This document shows positions 7,641-15,765 of a stretch of 64,000 bases of DNA, piece after piece. Where the stretch lies: assembly GCA_023455425.1 (NCBI GenBank), contig JAEYCM010000037.1, positions 32,096 through 96,095 of the forward strand, read 5' to 3'. The translations under genes were made by a program, and so were the position numbers. The DNA comes from Bacillota bacterium (GTDB lineage: Bacteria > Bacillota > Clostridia > Christensenellales > CAG-138). The notes beneath the pieces were generated by a model. The model did not search any database. It was not told the DNA's origin and saw only the letters and a program-made list of their open reading frames with translations. Position 1 is the stretch's first letter. Each line of letters begins with the position of its first letter.

Positions 7641-7784
7641 GAAACTGTACTCTCCTTTCCGCAATGCGATTAGCCGTAAAGCATAATTTACATTTATATC
7701 ATTATATACTTTCAGTCACTTCAAAAAATGGGGTGGTGAATTTATCCGTCCCAGAGGAGAGAATATCACCCCTGTTTTCTGCTT

Positions 7785-8555
7785 CTATTTTCCGTTTTTC
7801 TTGTTGCTTTCCCGCTTTCTTGCCGAGGCGCAAGCGGCGCAATATTTCTTTTTATTATTAGTCACGCTTATAGGAACGTTGCAAACTTTACAGCTTCCTA
7901 CCATCTTATCCCCGACGTAGCGGAGATAGTGAAGCGCAATGTCACCTTTCTCCGCAAACGCAAATTCGAGTGCCACAGTCCCGTTTTCAACAAGAATTGG
8001 GACCGTAAACCGGAGATCCGTTTTCTTCTTTGCTAAATCCGTCCGCGCTTTGAATTCCACGAAACCAGCTTCATAAAGTCGGTTTAGCAGCTTGATTCTT
8101 TGGATTCCATTTACGGTTTTCAAGCCAGCCAAAGAGAAAAGTTCATCGTTGTTTTCTGGGATATAGGTGTTGGGCTTTTCGGGGTTATAAAATCTGCGGA
8201 GCTTGAACCAGGCAAGAAACGTAAACGCTAAGCGTTCTGCCTTAGCATGGTTAAGCGCCCGTATTTTCTTGATCTCCTCTTCGAAAACCACAACTTGCTT
8301 CCCCTCTAGGTCTCGGGGCTGTTCTCTGGGTGTAGCACTCTCAAGAATCCCATCAAGCATTTCGTCCACATCCTTTGCGGGTATTCCCTCAAAGAATGCA
8401 GCCCCAAACCGCTTGAGCTTTTCGAGCAATTTTTTATGGGAGTACTGGGTTTTGACTAGGTAAGCTACGACTGCTTTCAGTTTCCGCATTCCTTCCGAAT
8501 CATCTGGTGATAGTACATCCTTCATCAATGCCTTTGCATTACTCATTCTTGTCAT
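7785..8555 (-). CDS. Zinc-finger protein of the polymerase operon
   Basis: 256 residues, starting 15 bases after the polymerase stop, so in the same operon. The N-terminal two-thirds is helical and charged, with a winged-helix-like middle (RIKLLNRLYEAGFVEFKART). The C-terminus has a four-cysteine zinc finger CKVCNVPISV...YCAAC followed by a basic tail (RKRESNKKNGK). This suggests a nucleic-acid-binding accessory factor for the polymerase, perhaps for promoter or template recognition. No family is recognised; the role is inferred from order and the zinc finger. Confidence 0.6.
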   Translation of the reverse strand: MTRMSNAKALMKDVLSPDDSEGMRKLKAVVAYLVKTQYSHKKLLEKLKRFGAAFFEGIPAKDVDEMLDGILESATPREQPRDLEGKQVVVFEEEIKKIRALNHAKAERLAFTFLAWFKLRRFYNPEKPNTYIPENNDELFSLAGLKTVNGIQRIKLLNRLYEAGFVEFKARTDLAKKKTDLRFTVPILVENGTVALEFAFAEKGDIALHYLRYVGDKMVGSCKVCNVPISVTNNKKKYCAACASARKRESNKKNGK

Positions 8556-8570
8556 ATAAATATCTAACTC

Positions 8571-11279
8571 CTACTTTTCAGGTATAATTTCAAGCATATC
8601 TTCCCCCATGAGGTTCCAAATGACTTTCTCTGGACACCTTCGCTTCTGCGCAAGCAACGCTTCAAAAAGCACTCTTCTGTCTCCAGAGCAGGTCTCCAAC
8701 ATTTCGTCGTGAAAAAACGTCCGCAAATTGCGATAACGTTCAGAGTCATGGATTTTCTCTTTTCCAAAATCGCCGGAACGAGTAAAGCTAAGCTTTGCAA
8801 ACGCAGCGTTAATTTGTCCATACCGCAACATATACCCGCCTATTTTCCCCACAACCGATGAATCGACCATCTCACCGTTACTAAACGATTGTAGAAGGTC
8901 TTTTCCGCTCGGCTTTAGAGATATATCTTTGACCAACCGCTCAAATATGTGACATATTTTGTTGACGGTGCACGGGCTATCAATGGAGGGATAATACCGC
9001 CTATATCGAGCAATCGTATCATCCTGCGCCGGACTAAGCGACTCTGGAGGTAGTTTGAGCAGATCCTCAAGTAGAATCCCGTAATTGTACCGGCTCTCCT
9101 GGTTGAAAACTTTTTCGTAATGTTTAATTTTTTCATCGGTATCCGCATAGCGATAGCGCATGAAGTATGGCCGTTCAAACGCCACAAGCTTATTATTGAA
9201 GCGCATTGTTTCCTCATCGGCATTATGTACAATAACCAGGCTTTTCGGACTACTTTTGTAAGTGCGATTTATCTTTTTATACTGCCAATTTTCGGGAATG
9301 TGTGGGGAAACTCCGGTCTTGGCCTTATCGATTTCAACGCCGACCAGTTCCCCTAGAATTTGTATGCGTCGCTGCAATTCCGCGCATTCAGGCGAAGACG
9401 GAGCGTATTGGCATGCCATTGCGGAGAAGGTAGCGCCTTTATTCGAGAGCTGCCCAACCTTAGAATTCAAGCCGTTGACATCGGCGCGAATTAGCGCTTC
9501 CGGCGTGATAGCTGACTTAATGGGGTTCTTGGGATCATACATCAAGGGGACCGGATCATCGGTTGCGCCTTTAATGAGAGCCGAATCATTCGAAGAGAAA
9601 ACCCTGTCGCCATCAAAGTCGCAATTCTGCGCCTGTAGCGCGGTAAGATCGCTTATCGGAAGGATGATCCCGCTCTGAATCGTATCGTACCACCGCAATG
9701 CATCGTTTCCCTTATACAGCTCACGTACCGCTATCTCGGATGGTGCAATAACGGGGCTTCGCATCAAAACAACCTCAGAAGGTTGGTCGGCGCACTTGTT
9801 CCAATAGTGCGAGCAAACATGTCCTTTCGGTATCAGCCCTGTAACGGAGACATCGTTTCTCCCACTCTGATGGATGATGTGTTGTATTTGTGCCACAGGA
9901 TCACTGACGAGAAACTGGTAGTTCCCCCGAACTTCAATCTTACCGATCTTGGCCGCTCTGAGTTTTGATTCCGCCTGCTTCAGGATTTCACCTTGGATGT
10001 ATGCATCCTGTAGTAAATCTGGGTTGCGCTTAACCGCCTTCATGAACAAAGGCTCATATCTGGGGGCCGACATCTCAAGATCGTCATCCAAGCAGGAATC
10101 ATCGTCGTCCTCGGAACATCCTATCAGTGTTCGATACACAACATCAATATCGTCGGAGCAAAGCCTATTTAAATAGTCCTTTGTCCTGCTACAAAGGACT
10201 TGAATGTCGCTGTTGTCAAGGTTGGGGAGCGCCGAAAGATACTGGTAGTTGAGCAGACGAAAATCATCATCGCGCTCCTTGCTCGGCACGACTACGCCCC
10301 AGCGCAGATTATAGCGAGCCATAGATTTGCCGTAGTAGTCCCAGCCGTCTTTCCGCCCATATATCCCGGCTGCCTTGAACTGGCTTTTGCCTATGAGCAA
10401 ATCGATATCCTCTATATCATGGTTGTTGCCATAGATATCACGCAATAAAGTCACGCCCAGGCTTCTACAATAATCTTTCCACCGGAAGGAAACAACGAGC
10501 CCCTTGACCCATGGCGCACGGATTATAAACTGGCTGGGCACATATCCGGTTCCATCCGATTGAAGGTAGCCAAGGTCAAGGGCCATCTGTTTTGCATATC
10601 CCGGATCGCACAAACCCTGACCATCGAAGCTATTGATGGGAGGAAAGCTTTCCACTTCATTATAAAAGACGCGGCTGATGCTCTTCTCCGTTTTCCCGGA
10701 TGTCTTCTCGATTACGGTTTGAACGTAATCCACTGGTAAATGCGGCCTTATTTGTTCATAATCGCTCACGACACATACCCGAGGGGGGCGGCTCAGGAAA
10801 CTTACGCCGCTCGAATTTAGTCCGAAATAAGCGTTGTACTTTGCCGGAACGAAATCATCCCCAAAATCCTCAGCGGTCAGCCCACAAGAAAGCGCCTCTA
10901 TCAGATAGTCGTATAGCTCCTCGCGGACGAACGAAACGGTATTCCTCCGTATCTGACCGGAACCGGCGCACAAACGGCAATACCGGTTCCCATTGAGGGC
11001 AAAGCCGGTCCTGGCCAGTTCCAAATATGCCTTCTCGTTCGGCCTCGCCCTACCAGAATCACCAGGGACCACAACGTTGACTATCTCCTCTCGCATTTCC
11101 TTGGTCGGGTCCCCATAGTAATCCCGTATTTTGTGGAATACTTGGTTATCCTGAACGGAAACGATCTCGGCTTTACCTTTACCTGTCACTGCATCGTCAT
11201 AGGTCACAGAGAGTTCGTTATAAGATGCCACGATATCTTTTGATGAGATACGATATATTTGATATAGCTTTTCTTGCAT
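8571..11279 (-). CDS. Two-barrel RNA polymerase (YonO/RDR-like)
   Basis: A 902-residue single-chain polymerase, starting at the ATG just after CGGAGGAATA. The active site of double-psi beta-barrel polymerases is clear: CDFDGD at about 553-558, whose three Asp hold Mg2+, equivalent to NADFDGD of bacterial beta-prime and DYDGD of phage SPbeta YonO. About 50 residues earlier VVLMRSPVIAPSEI matches the beta-prime segment VLLNRAPTLHR. DKAKTG near 651 and RAPWVKGLVV near 255 recall conserved motifs of eukaryotic RNA-dependent RNA polymerases and bacterial relatives. A CRLC pair lies near residue 101. Whether the template is DNA or RNA cannot be told. It follows an SF2 helicase and precedes a zinc-finger gene. 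Confidence 0.88.
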   Translation of the reverse strand: MQEKLYQIYRISSKDIVASYNELSVTYDDAVTGKGKAEIVSVQDNQVFHKIRDYYGDPTKEMREEIVNVVVPGDSGRARPNEKAYLELARTGFALNGNRYCRLCAGSGQIRRNTVSFVREELYDYLIEALSCGLTAEDFGDDFVPAKYNAYFGLNSSGVSFLSRPPRVCVVSDYEQIRPHLPVDYVQTVIEKTSGKTEKSISRVFYNEVESFPPINSFDGQGLCDPGYAKQMALDLGYLQSDGTGYVPSQFIIRAPWVKGLVVSFRWKDYCRSLGVTLLRDIYGNNHDIEDIDLLIGKSQFKAAGIYGRKDGWDYYGKSMARYNLRWGVVVPSKERDDDFRLLNYQYLSALPNLDNSDIQVLCSRTKDYLNRLCSDDIDVVYRTLIGCSEDDDDSCLDDDLEMSAPRYEPLFMKAVKRNPDLLQDAYIQGEILKQAESKLRAAKIGKIEVRGNYQFLVSDPVAQIQHIIHQSGRNDVSVTGLIPKGHVCSHYWNKCADQPSEVVLMRSPVIAPSEIAVRELYKGNDALRWYDTIQSGIILPISDLTALQAQNCDFDGDRVFSSNDSALIKGATDDPVPLMYDPKNPIKSAITPEALIRADVNGLNSKVGQLSNKGATFSAMACQYAPSSPECAELQRRIQILGELVGVEIDKAKTGVSPHIPENWQYKKINRTYKSSPKSLVIVHNADEETMRFNNKLVAFERPYFMRYRYADTDEKIKHYEKVFNQESRYNYGILLEDLLKLPPESLSPAQDDTIARYRRYYPSIDSPCTVNKICHIFERLVKDISLKPSGKDLLQSFSNGEMVDSSVVGKIGGYMLRYGQINAAFAKLSFTRSGDFGKEKIHDSERYRNLRTFFHDEMLETCSGDRRVLFEALLAQKRRCPEKVIWNLMGEDMLEIIPEK

Positions 11280-11332
11280 TATTCCTCCGATTTGTTCCAT
11301 ATAAGGCCCTAAACTAATAAATAGTAGTGTAG

Positions 11333-12910
11333 CTATTTCTCAGGAACGGCTTTCTTACGAAGTATCCAATAACGTTGGTTAAAAAATGGGGAGTTTTGGG
11401 TCCTATCTCGCCCTTGGTCAACTCGATATGGCATGCCGATATCCGCAAAGTAGGAATTGATGGTCTTTACCTGATATCCGCCTTTTAGCGGACACAGGAC
11501 TTCCTTTTTAAGAATCGATAAGAATTCTGATTTCTTATTTTTGTATAGTCTTACTTCCAAATATTGATCTAACAGAGTTGCTTCTAATGACATGGCGGTG
11601 CAGCGTTTTTCTAGGGACTCAAAGTCCTTAGAAAAAATTTTCATGAGCTTACACAACATTTGGAGATGCCCGAATTCGGTACTAAGTGCGTTTATTGCCT
11701 CTCCAATTTCAATATCCCGCCGATACCGAAACTCTTTTGCTTTGTTAACCTCGTAGAGACATAATCCGTTTTTTACACCCACGGTGTAAAGCATGGCATT
11801 AAGATTTTTTCGCCCATAAGCACTACAGAACTGATCGACCCCATTATTATAAAAATAATCCACCGGTTCAAGCATTCGTTTAGCCGCCTCCCCCCTGGTC
11901 TTTATAGACGGTTGCCTTATCCGCCGTACATACAAATTAGGCGGCGTTTCGCCTGCCGTTACCCGGCGTCGGCCGACAGATTGGATTATTGCATCAAAAT
12001 CGTACAGATCGATGATGATATGTTTGAGGCTCGGGTCACATATGTTGATGCCGTTTTCCAGGCTTGTTGTAGCGAACAAAATTTGCTTTTCGAATTTCTC
12101 ATTCTTTTCGATCTGCTCTCTTGTTTCCTGGTCGCTCAATTTCCCATATTTCTTATTTTCTTTTGAACAGACGAAGGTGGAGTTTTGGGGAAACAGCTTG
12201 TGTAATTCCAACATTTGGTCAATACTGCTACCGAAGTAGATTACCTTTTCGTCTTTGGGCAAGCTAAATAAAAGCTTTTGGATAGCATCTTGGTTTCGCC
12301 AGTAGAAGCATTCACCAAAAACGTACGGCCGCGTGATATAATAGCAGTAGCTTAGTTTACTTGGACAGTATTTTTCGAAATACTGTTCGAGGCCAAAAGA
12401 TGTTGCCGACATGAAAAGCACGATAGATTGATCTGTTTTATCGGTCAGATAATTTAATACCACGTCCGTGCTGTCCGCGAACGCTGCGTCTCTTAGAAAG
12501 TAGTGGCACTCGTCAGCCACGATAACATCATATTGGTACACTCCTGCGCTGCTATCTGCGAGTATTTGGAGTAATGCTTGGTAGTTCATGATCTCAACGA
12601 GGTCGTCAGTCTCTTGCCCGTATAATGACAATAACTGGTCCCTAAGCACAGAACGGTTTGTCAGGAGAAGTATGCGCTTCCTGGGCGGCAGATCTTGTGT
12701 TTTTTCTTTGAGCCATTGGTAGAGGGTATGCAGTATGAAGTGAGTTTTGCCCGCACCCGTGTTTGCGTTAATCAAGATTTTGTCGCCCGGTCGCCATTGG
12801 TTTATCATGTCGAGTGTAATGATATTTTTAATGAATTCGCCGTCTTCTAAGATGTGCCGGTATATCTGTTTTTCATTGATTGGAGTAGAAATGTTCAGCT
12901 TGTCTTCCAC
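11333..12910 (-). CDS. Superfamily 2 helicase/ATPase of the polymerase operon
   Basis: 525 residues from GTG, with GAGGTG five bases upstream. Motifs in order: Walker A NANTGAGKTHF (~51-56), motif II VADECHYF with DECH at 133-136, motif III MSAT at 167-170, and motif VI SVGRRR at 311-316. The second RecA-like domain is short, and about 200 C-terminal residues match no domain I know. It ends about 50 bases before the polymerase start, so the two are probably made together. A helicase working with a polymerase could open duplex templates. The target nucleic acid is unknown. Confidence 0.88.
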   Translation of the reverse strand: MEDKLNISTPINEKQIYRHILEDGEFIKNIITLDMINQWRPGDKILINANTGAGKTHFILHTLYQWLKEKTQDLPPRKRILLLTNRSVLRDQLLSLYGQETDDLVEIMNYQALLQILADSSAGVYQYDVIVADECHYFLRDAAFADSTDVVLNYLTDKTDQSIVLFMSATSFGLEQYFEKYCPSKLSYCYYITRPYVFGECFYWRNQDAIQKLLFSLPKDEKVIYFGSSIDQMLELHKLFPQNSTFVCSKENKKYGKLSDQETREQIEKNEKFEKQILFATTSLENGINICDPSLKHIIIDLYDFDAIIQSVGRRRVTAGETPPNLYVRRIRQPSIKTRGEAAKRMLEPVDYFYNNGVDQFCSAYGRKNLNAMLYTVGVKNGLCLYEVNKAKEFRYRRDIEIGEAINALSTEFGHLQMLCKLMKIFSKDFESLEKRCTAMSLEATLLDQYLEVRLYKNKKSEFLSILKKEVLCPLKGGYQVKTINSYFADIGMPYRVDQGRDRTQNSPFFNQRYWILRKKAVPEK

Positions 12911-13128
12911 GTAGTCACCTCTCTGCGGGAGACACAGAACATGCTCCCGGCCCAGGATGTTTGTAGGTAAAGTAAATAAATCTCACGCTCCTTAAAAGAT
13001 AATTTAGATAAATTTTAAATTTGGGTAAAAAAAACAGAAATACGAGGCAGCACACAAGCGAATGCGCATGTTGCTTCCCATCCACGCTACGGCAGGATAT
13101 TCTTATGGCAGATTTGTCAAAAGGCCAA

Positions 13129-13302
13129 TTGAGCCGACCCGGTCGGCTCAAAACTTGGACGCTCATTATGAGCGTCCAAATGGATACGCCGAATTTTCGG
13201 CTGATGTATTACAACGGCTGAGCCGTACTGTTCGGTTCAAATACGGTTCCGAGCGACATTTTGCCGCTCCAAACATTGCACCCATACGGTCAAACGGCGT
13301 AT
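13129..13302. repeat. Palindrome cluster upstream of helicase-polymerase operon, part 1
   Basis: Successive near-perfect palindromes: 13129-13151 (11-bp arms, 1-base centre), 13155-13179 (12-bp arms), GCCGAA-TTCGGC around 13188-13201, ACGGCT-AGCCGT (13213-13225), GAGCG-CGCTC (13251-13269) and ATACG-CGTAT (13284-13302). None is followed by a T run, so they are not terminators. They may be cruciform or hairpin binding sites. Confidence 0.7.
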
Positions 13303-13450
13303 AGGGGTACGGACCGGCACAAAGGCGGATGGGGCTCCTGAATTTGTATGTCCAAATGATATAATACGCTCATAGGGTTCACCTGTCAAAAAGGTGTGGA
13401 GTGGACCAAATCTTACGAGGGGATAGGAGGATCAATCGAGCTTTGAAGCA

Positions 13451-13612
13451 ATGTTCAAAAATATAGAAGATATTCTTTTTTGCGAATTAGAGGAGTTTCC
13501 AGGTATGGAGTTTATACCGACCGAATACGGGGTGAGAATACTGTGCCATTTAAATAGGAGCGATGAAACTGGTGGACAAAATGTCCGCCAGTTCAGGAAA
13601 AGAAACATCTAA
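13451..13612 (+). CDS. Possible 53-residue ORF in the palindrome region
   Basis: An open frame on the plus strand with a TATAAT box at 13360-13365 upstream and a GGAGG about 20 bases before the ATG, which is too far for a normal ribosome site. The product is acidic at its start (FKNIEDILFCELEEFPG) and basic at the end. Its 3' end overlaps a palindrome. No relative is recognised; it may be non-coding. Confidence 0.3.
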   Translation: MFKNIEDILFCELEEFPGMEFIPTEYGVRILCHLNRSDETGGQNVRQFRKRNI

Positions 13613-13804
13613 TACGATAATGGGCATTCTTGCCCTACGCAGGAAATATTAATTTGCCTTGGGCGGACACTTTGTCTGTCTAAATATTTGGACCGATATG
13701 TTCAGATCTAATCTTTGTAGTTACCCGAGTCGTATTGTTCGGTTCAACATTTAGGCGCTGATTATCAGCGCCTTGTTGTTTTGGCGACAATTATTTTCGC
13801 CATA
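13569..13804. repeat. Palindrome cluster, part 2
   Basis: Further palindromes: CTGG-CCAG arms at 13569-13592, a related GGCGGACA motif at 13659-13680, a perfect 21-base palindrome at 13753-13773, and TGGCGA-TCGCCA at 13781-13802. The palindrome at 13753 and that at 13155 share the core GCT-ATTAT-AGC with two compensating base-pair changes. A 21-base string GAGYCGTAYTGTTCGGTTC+AA occurs at 13220-13240 and 13727-13747 with two differences. Together with part 1 this explains most of the gap 12911-13881. Confidence 0.65.
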
Positions 13805-13881
13805 AATTGACGGACATTCCTGGCAACAATACTGTCACGTAGAAGCAGACTTTTCAGAAGCAGTACTGACTAGAGTCAGAA

Positions 13882-15000
13882 CTAAAACATTGAACGAATT
13901 TCCAGAGTTAGCGAGGTGTTGTATTCTCCTGTAGTATCGGTCAATATAATTATAAACGTCGAATCAATAAGGTCATCTGCGTTTTCGTCAACGGCCACAG
14001 ATGCTTTTAGACCGTCTATCGAAACGATGTGTATTTTGCCAGCTTGTGAAGGTGTCAATCCAAGCGACCAAACAGGGGAGACGGTATTATCTACATTACC
14101 AACCGCATCATAAAACACAGCCGTCAAAGATTTTGCTGCCCCTCCGACCCGCACATAGGCCGTACCCGTAATCTCGCAATGCAAAGGTGTCTCGGCAACA
14201 ACCGATATATTTGTCGTAGCCGTTACATCGTGCTCAACCCATCGGGCGCTAATAGTCACGTTACCGGCAGCTATGAACGCTACAGCGCCATCCTGCGTAA
14301 TGGTTGCGATGTTCGGATCTCCGCTATCCCATTCGATTGTAGCGTTGGTTATGGGCCCCTCGCTGCATGTGGCCAAGGCCGTAAGCGTCGCTGTATCGCC
14401 CATACCGTATTCGGCGTTCGCATTAATGGCCAGTGAATAGGCAGTAGGGGCGGCAGAGGCAGATTCACGCTTAATGAAAATGTGTACAATGCCAGACTTA
14501 TTATATTTGTTGACTACTTCATAATTGCCGCCTAAAGCAACAAACTTACTGTTGACTTCTATACTATCTGCCAGTGGACATTGTTCTGATATTAGTTCGA
14601 TATTGCCATTAATAACATCAACCATGCTCCCAGTATCGGGATTAGGGTTTAGCAGGTCATAGGCATAGCAGGGCAGACGCAGTTCTTTTTGCTCGGAATA
14701 TGTTTCAATGATCATATTGGTTTCAAGCATATCTGATCTACGATAAACATCATTTTCATCAGTTTCGCGGTTGAGGACCAGAAATACTTTATTTCGAAAG
14801 CTGATTAATTCCCCTTCATAGATTAGCTCATCCTTCAGGTAGTAAATAGAAACATTATTATTGGTTTGGTTGGTATCTTTGTTGCGCCGGAAAAAGCATT
14901 CCCGTGGCTCACCAGTCCAGTAGTCATAGATTGTTTTTCTCTCACGCTGCAACGACTGCGCAAATTGTTCCGCAACGACGTTATAAATTTGTTCGCTCAT
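13882..15000 (-). CDS. Phage-like protein with Ig-like (Big_2) domain
   Basis: 372 residues, starting three bases after the stop of the upstream gene, so co-transcribed. Residues 1-185 form a domain of unknown family with features seen in phage neck or baseplate proteins (RERKTIYDYWTGEPRECFF, later NKVFLVLNRETDEN). Residues ~190-280 are a bacterial Ig-like repeat: ATLTALATCSEGP, IEWDSGDPNIATITQDG, GNVTISARW. A second beta-rich segment ends the protein. Ig-like domains often decorate phage virions or cell surfaces. There is no signal peptide, which favours a virion protein. Confidence 0.65.
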   Translation of the reverse strand: MSEQIYNVVAEQFAQSLQRERKTIYDYWTGEPRECFFRRNKDTNQTNNNVSIYYLKDELIYEGELISFRNKVFLVLNRETDENDVYRRSDMLETNMIIETYSEQKELRLPCYAYDLLNPNPDTGSMVDVINGNIELISEQCPLADSIEVNSKFVALGGNYEVVNKYNKSGIVHIFIKRESASAAPTAYSLAINANAEYGMGDTATLTALATCSEGPITNATIEWDSGDPNIATITQDGAVAFIAAGNVTISARWVEHDVTATTNISVVAETPLHCEITGTAYVRVGGAAKSLTAVFYDAVGNVDNTVSPVWSLGLTPSQAGKIHIVSIDGLKASVAVDENADDLIDSTFIIILTDTTGEYNTSLTLEIRSMF

Positions 15001-15003
15001 ATA

Positions 15004-15384
15004 TTATCCCTTAAACAAAAAGGTTATCATGCTTTTATTTAGATCTTCCTCGACGGAATCGGATAGGGCAAGGATCTTTTTGTCCAAGTTGTTCAAGCGT
15101 CGCTCCAGATACTGATACGCCTGAGAGGTTGTCGCAAACTCGGTCTCAACCGTTCGAAATAGGTCGATATCGTTGGTGAGAGATTCAAGTATATCTCGAA
15201 CCGTTTGCAACAGTTTCTTATAATCCGTGTTCTTATTATAAGTTGCATTGGGCTCAAGTCCATTTTCGCGCAAGTACATTTCGTAAACACTGGATTCGTA
15301 ATATAGCTTGTTGTTAAGTTCAATTTGTAGCCGAGCTAAGTTGCTTACGCCAGAATCGCTTTCGGTAGGGTAATAGTTACTCAT
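15004..15384 (-). CDS. Coiled-coil hypothetical protein
   Basis: 126 residues with GGAGG before the ATG. Nearly all helical with heptad patterns (LARLQIELNNKLYYESSVYE, LERRLNNLDKKILALSDSVE). It overlaps no other gene and sits just upstream of the Ig-like gene, so the two may form a structural pair such as a tail or neck component. No family is recognised. Confidence 0.6.
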   Translation of the reverse strand: MSNYYPTESDSGVSNLARLQIELNNKLYYESSVYEMYLRENGLEPNATYNKNTDYKKLLQTVRDILESLTNDIDLFRTVETEFATTSQAYQYLERRLNNLDKKILALSDSVEEDLNKSMITFLFKG

Positions 15385-15405
15385 TTTTTGCCTCCATATT
15401 TAATA

Positions 15406-15433
15406 ATAAAGCCATCCCTGCATTAGGGATGGC
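15406..15433 (-). terminator. Intrinsic terminator (minus strand)
   Basis: GCCATCCCT/AGGGATGGC (15411-15433) followed on the minus strand by TTTATTATT. It separates the 17.4-15.4 kb gene group from the coiled-coil/Ig-like pair. Confidence 0.75.
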
Positions 15434-15460
15434 ATGGGTGAGAAAGCCATTATAGCTTAA

Positions 15461-15664
15461 TCATAATAAATGATTAAATTCGCTTATCACATCAGTTTTT
15501 AACTTCTCCAATTCCAGTATTTCGTCCATAATCACAAATTCTCTTGGCTTTTCTTTCAATTCAGGGTTATCTTCGGGAGGATGCATATCCAGCAGTCTAA
15601 AATACTTGTTTACGCGTTCTTTGTTTGTATGTCCCGCAGATTGTTCCAGGATAAATGCACGCAT
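15461..15664 (-). CDS. 67-residue hypothetical protein
   Basis: The ATG directly follows the stop of the 32-residue ORF (TAGATG), so translation is probably coupled. The product is helical and charged (IMDEILELEKLKTDVISEF). Function unknown. It is the last gene before the terminator at 15406. Confidence 0.55.
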   Translation of the reverse strand: MRAFILEQSAGHTNKERVNKYFRLLDMHPPEDNPELKEKPREFVIMDEILELEKLKTDVISEFNHLL

Positions 15665-15763
15665 CTATTCTCTCTTGATTGGATGTAATTCGGATTTATA
15701 AACACTGATCTTATCATCAATGAACCGAAGCATTTCTTCAATATCTTCTTTAGTTGGAGACAT
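15665..15763 (-). CDS. 32-residue hypothetical protein
   Basis: A short open frame with a strong AAGGAGG (15771-15777) seven bases upstream, lying inside the 3' end of the zinc-ribbon gene. An alternative ATG at 15769 would overlap that gene's stop as ATGA. The peptide is helical (KEDIEEMLRFIDDKISVYKS). Its tight placement between two coupled genes argues it is translated. No homologue is known to me. Confidence 0.6.
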   Translation of the reverse strand: MSPTKEDIEEMLRFIDDKISVYKSELHPIKRE

Positions 15764-15765
15764 GA

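Noticed and set aside
8571..11279. Reverse transcriptase or family A/B DNA polymerase
   Set aside because: No YxDD, or DNA polymerase palm motifs; the DFDGD context instead fits double-psi-barrel RNA polymerases.
13129..13302. Intrinsic terminators
   Set aside because: The palindromes lack T tracts on either strand and occur many times in a row.
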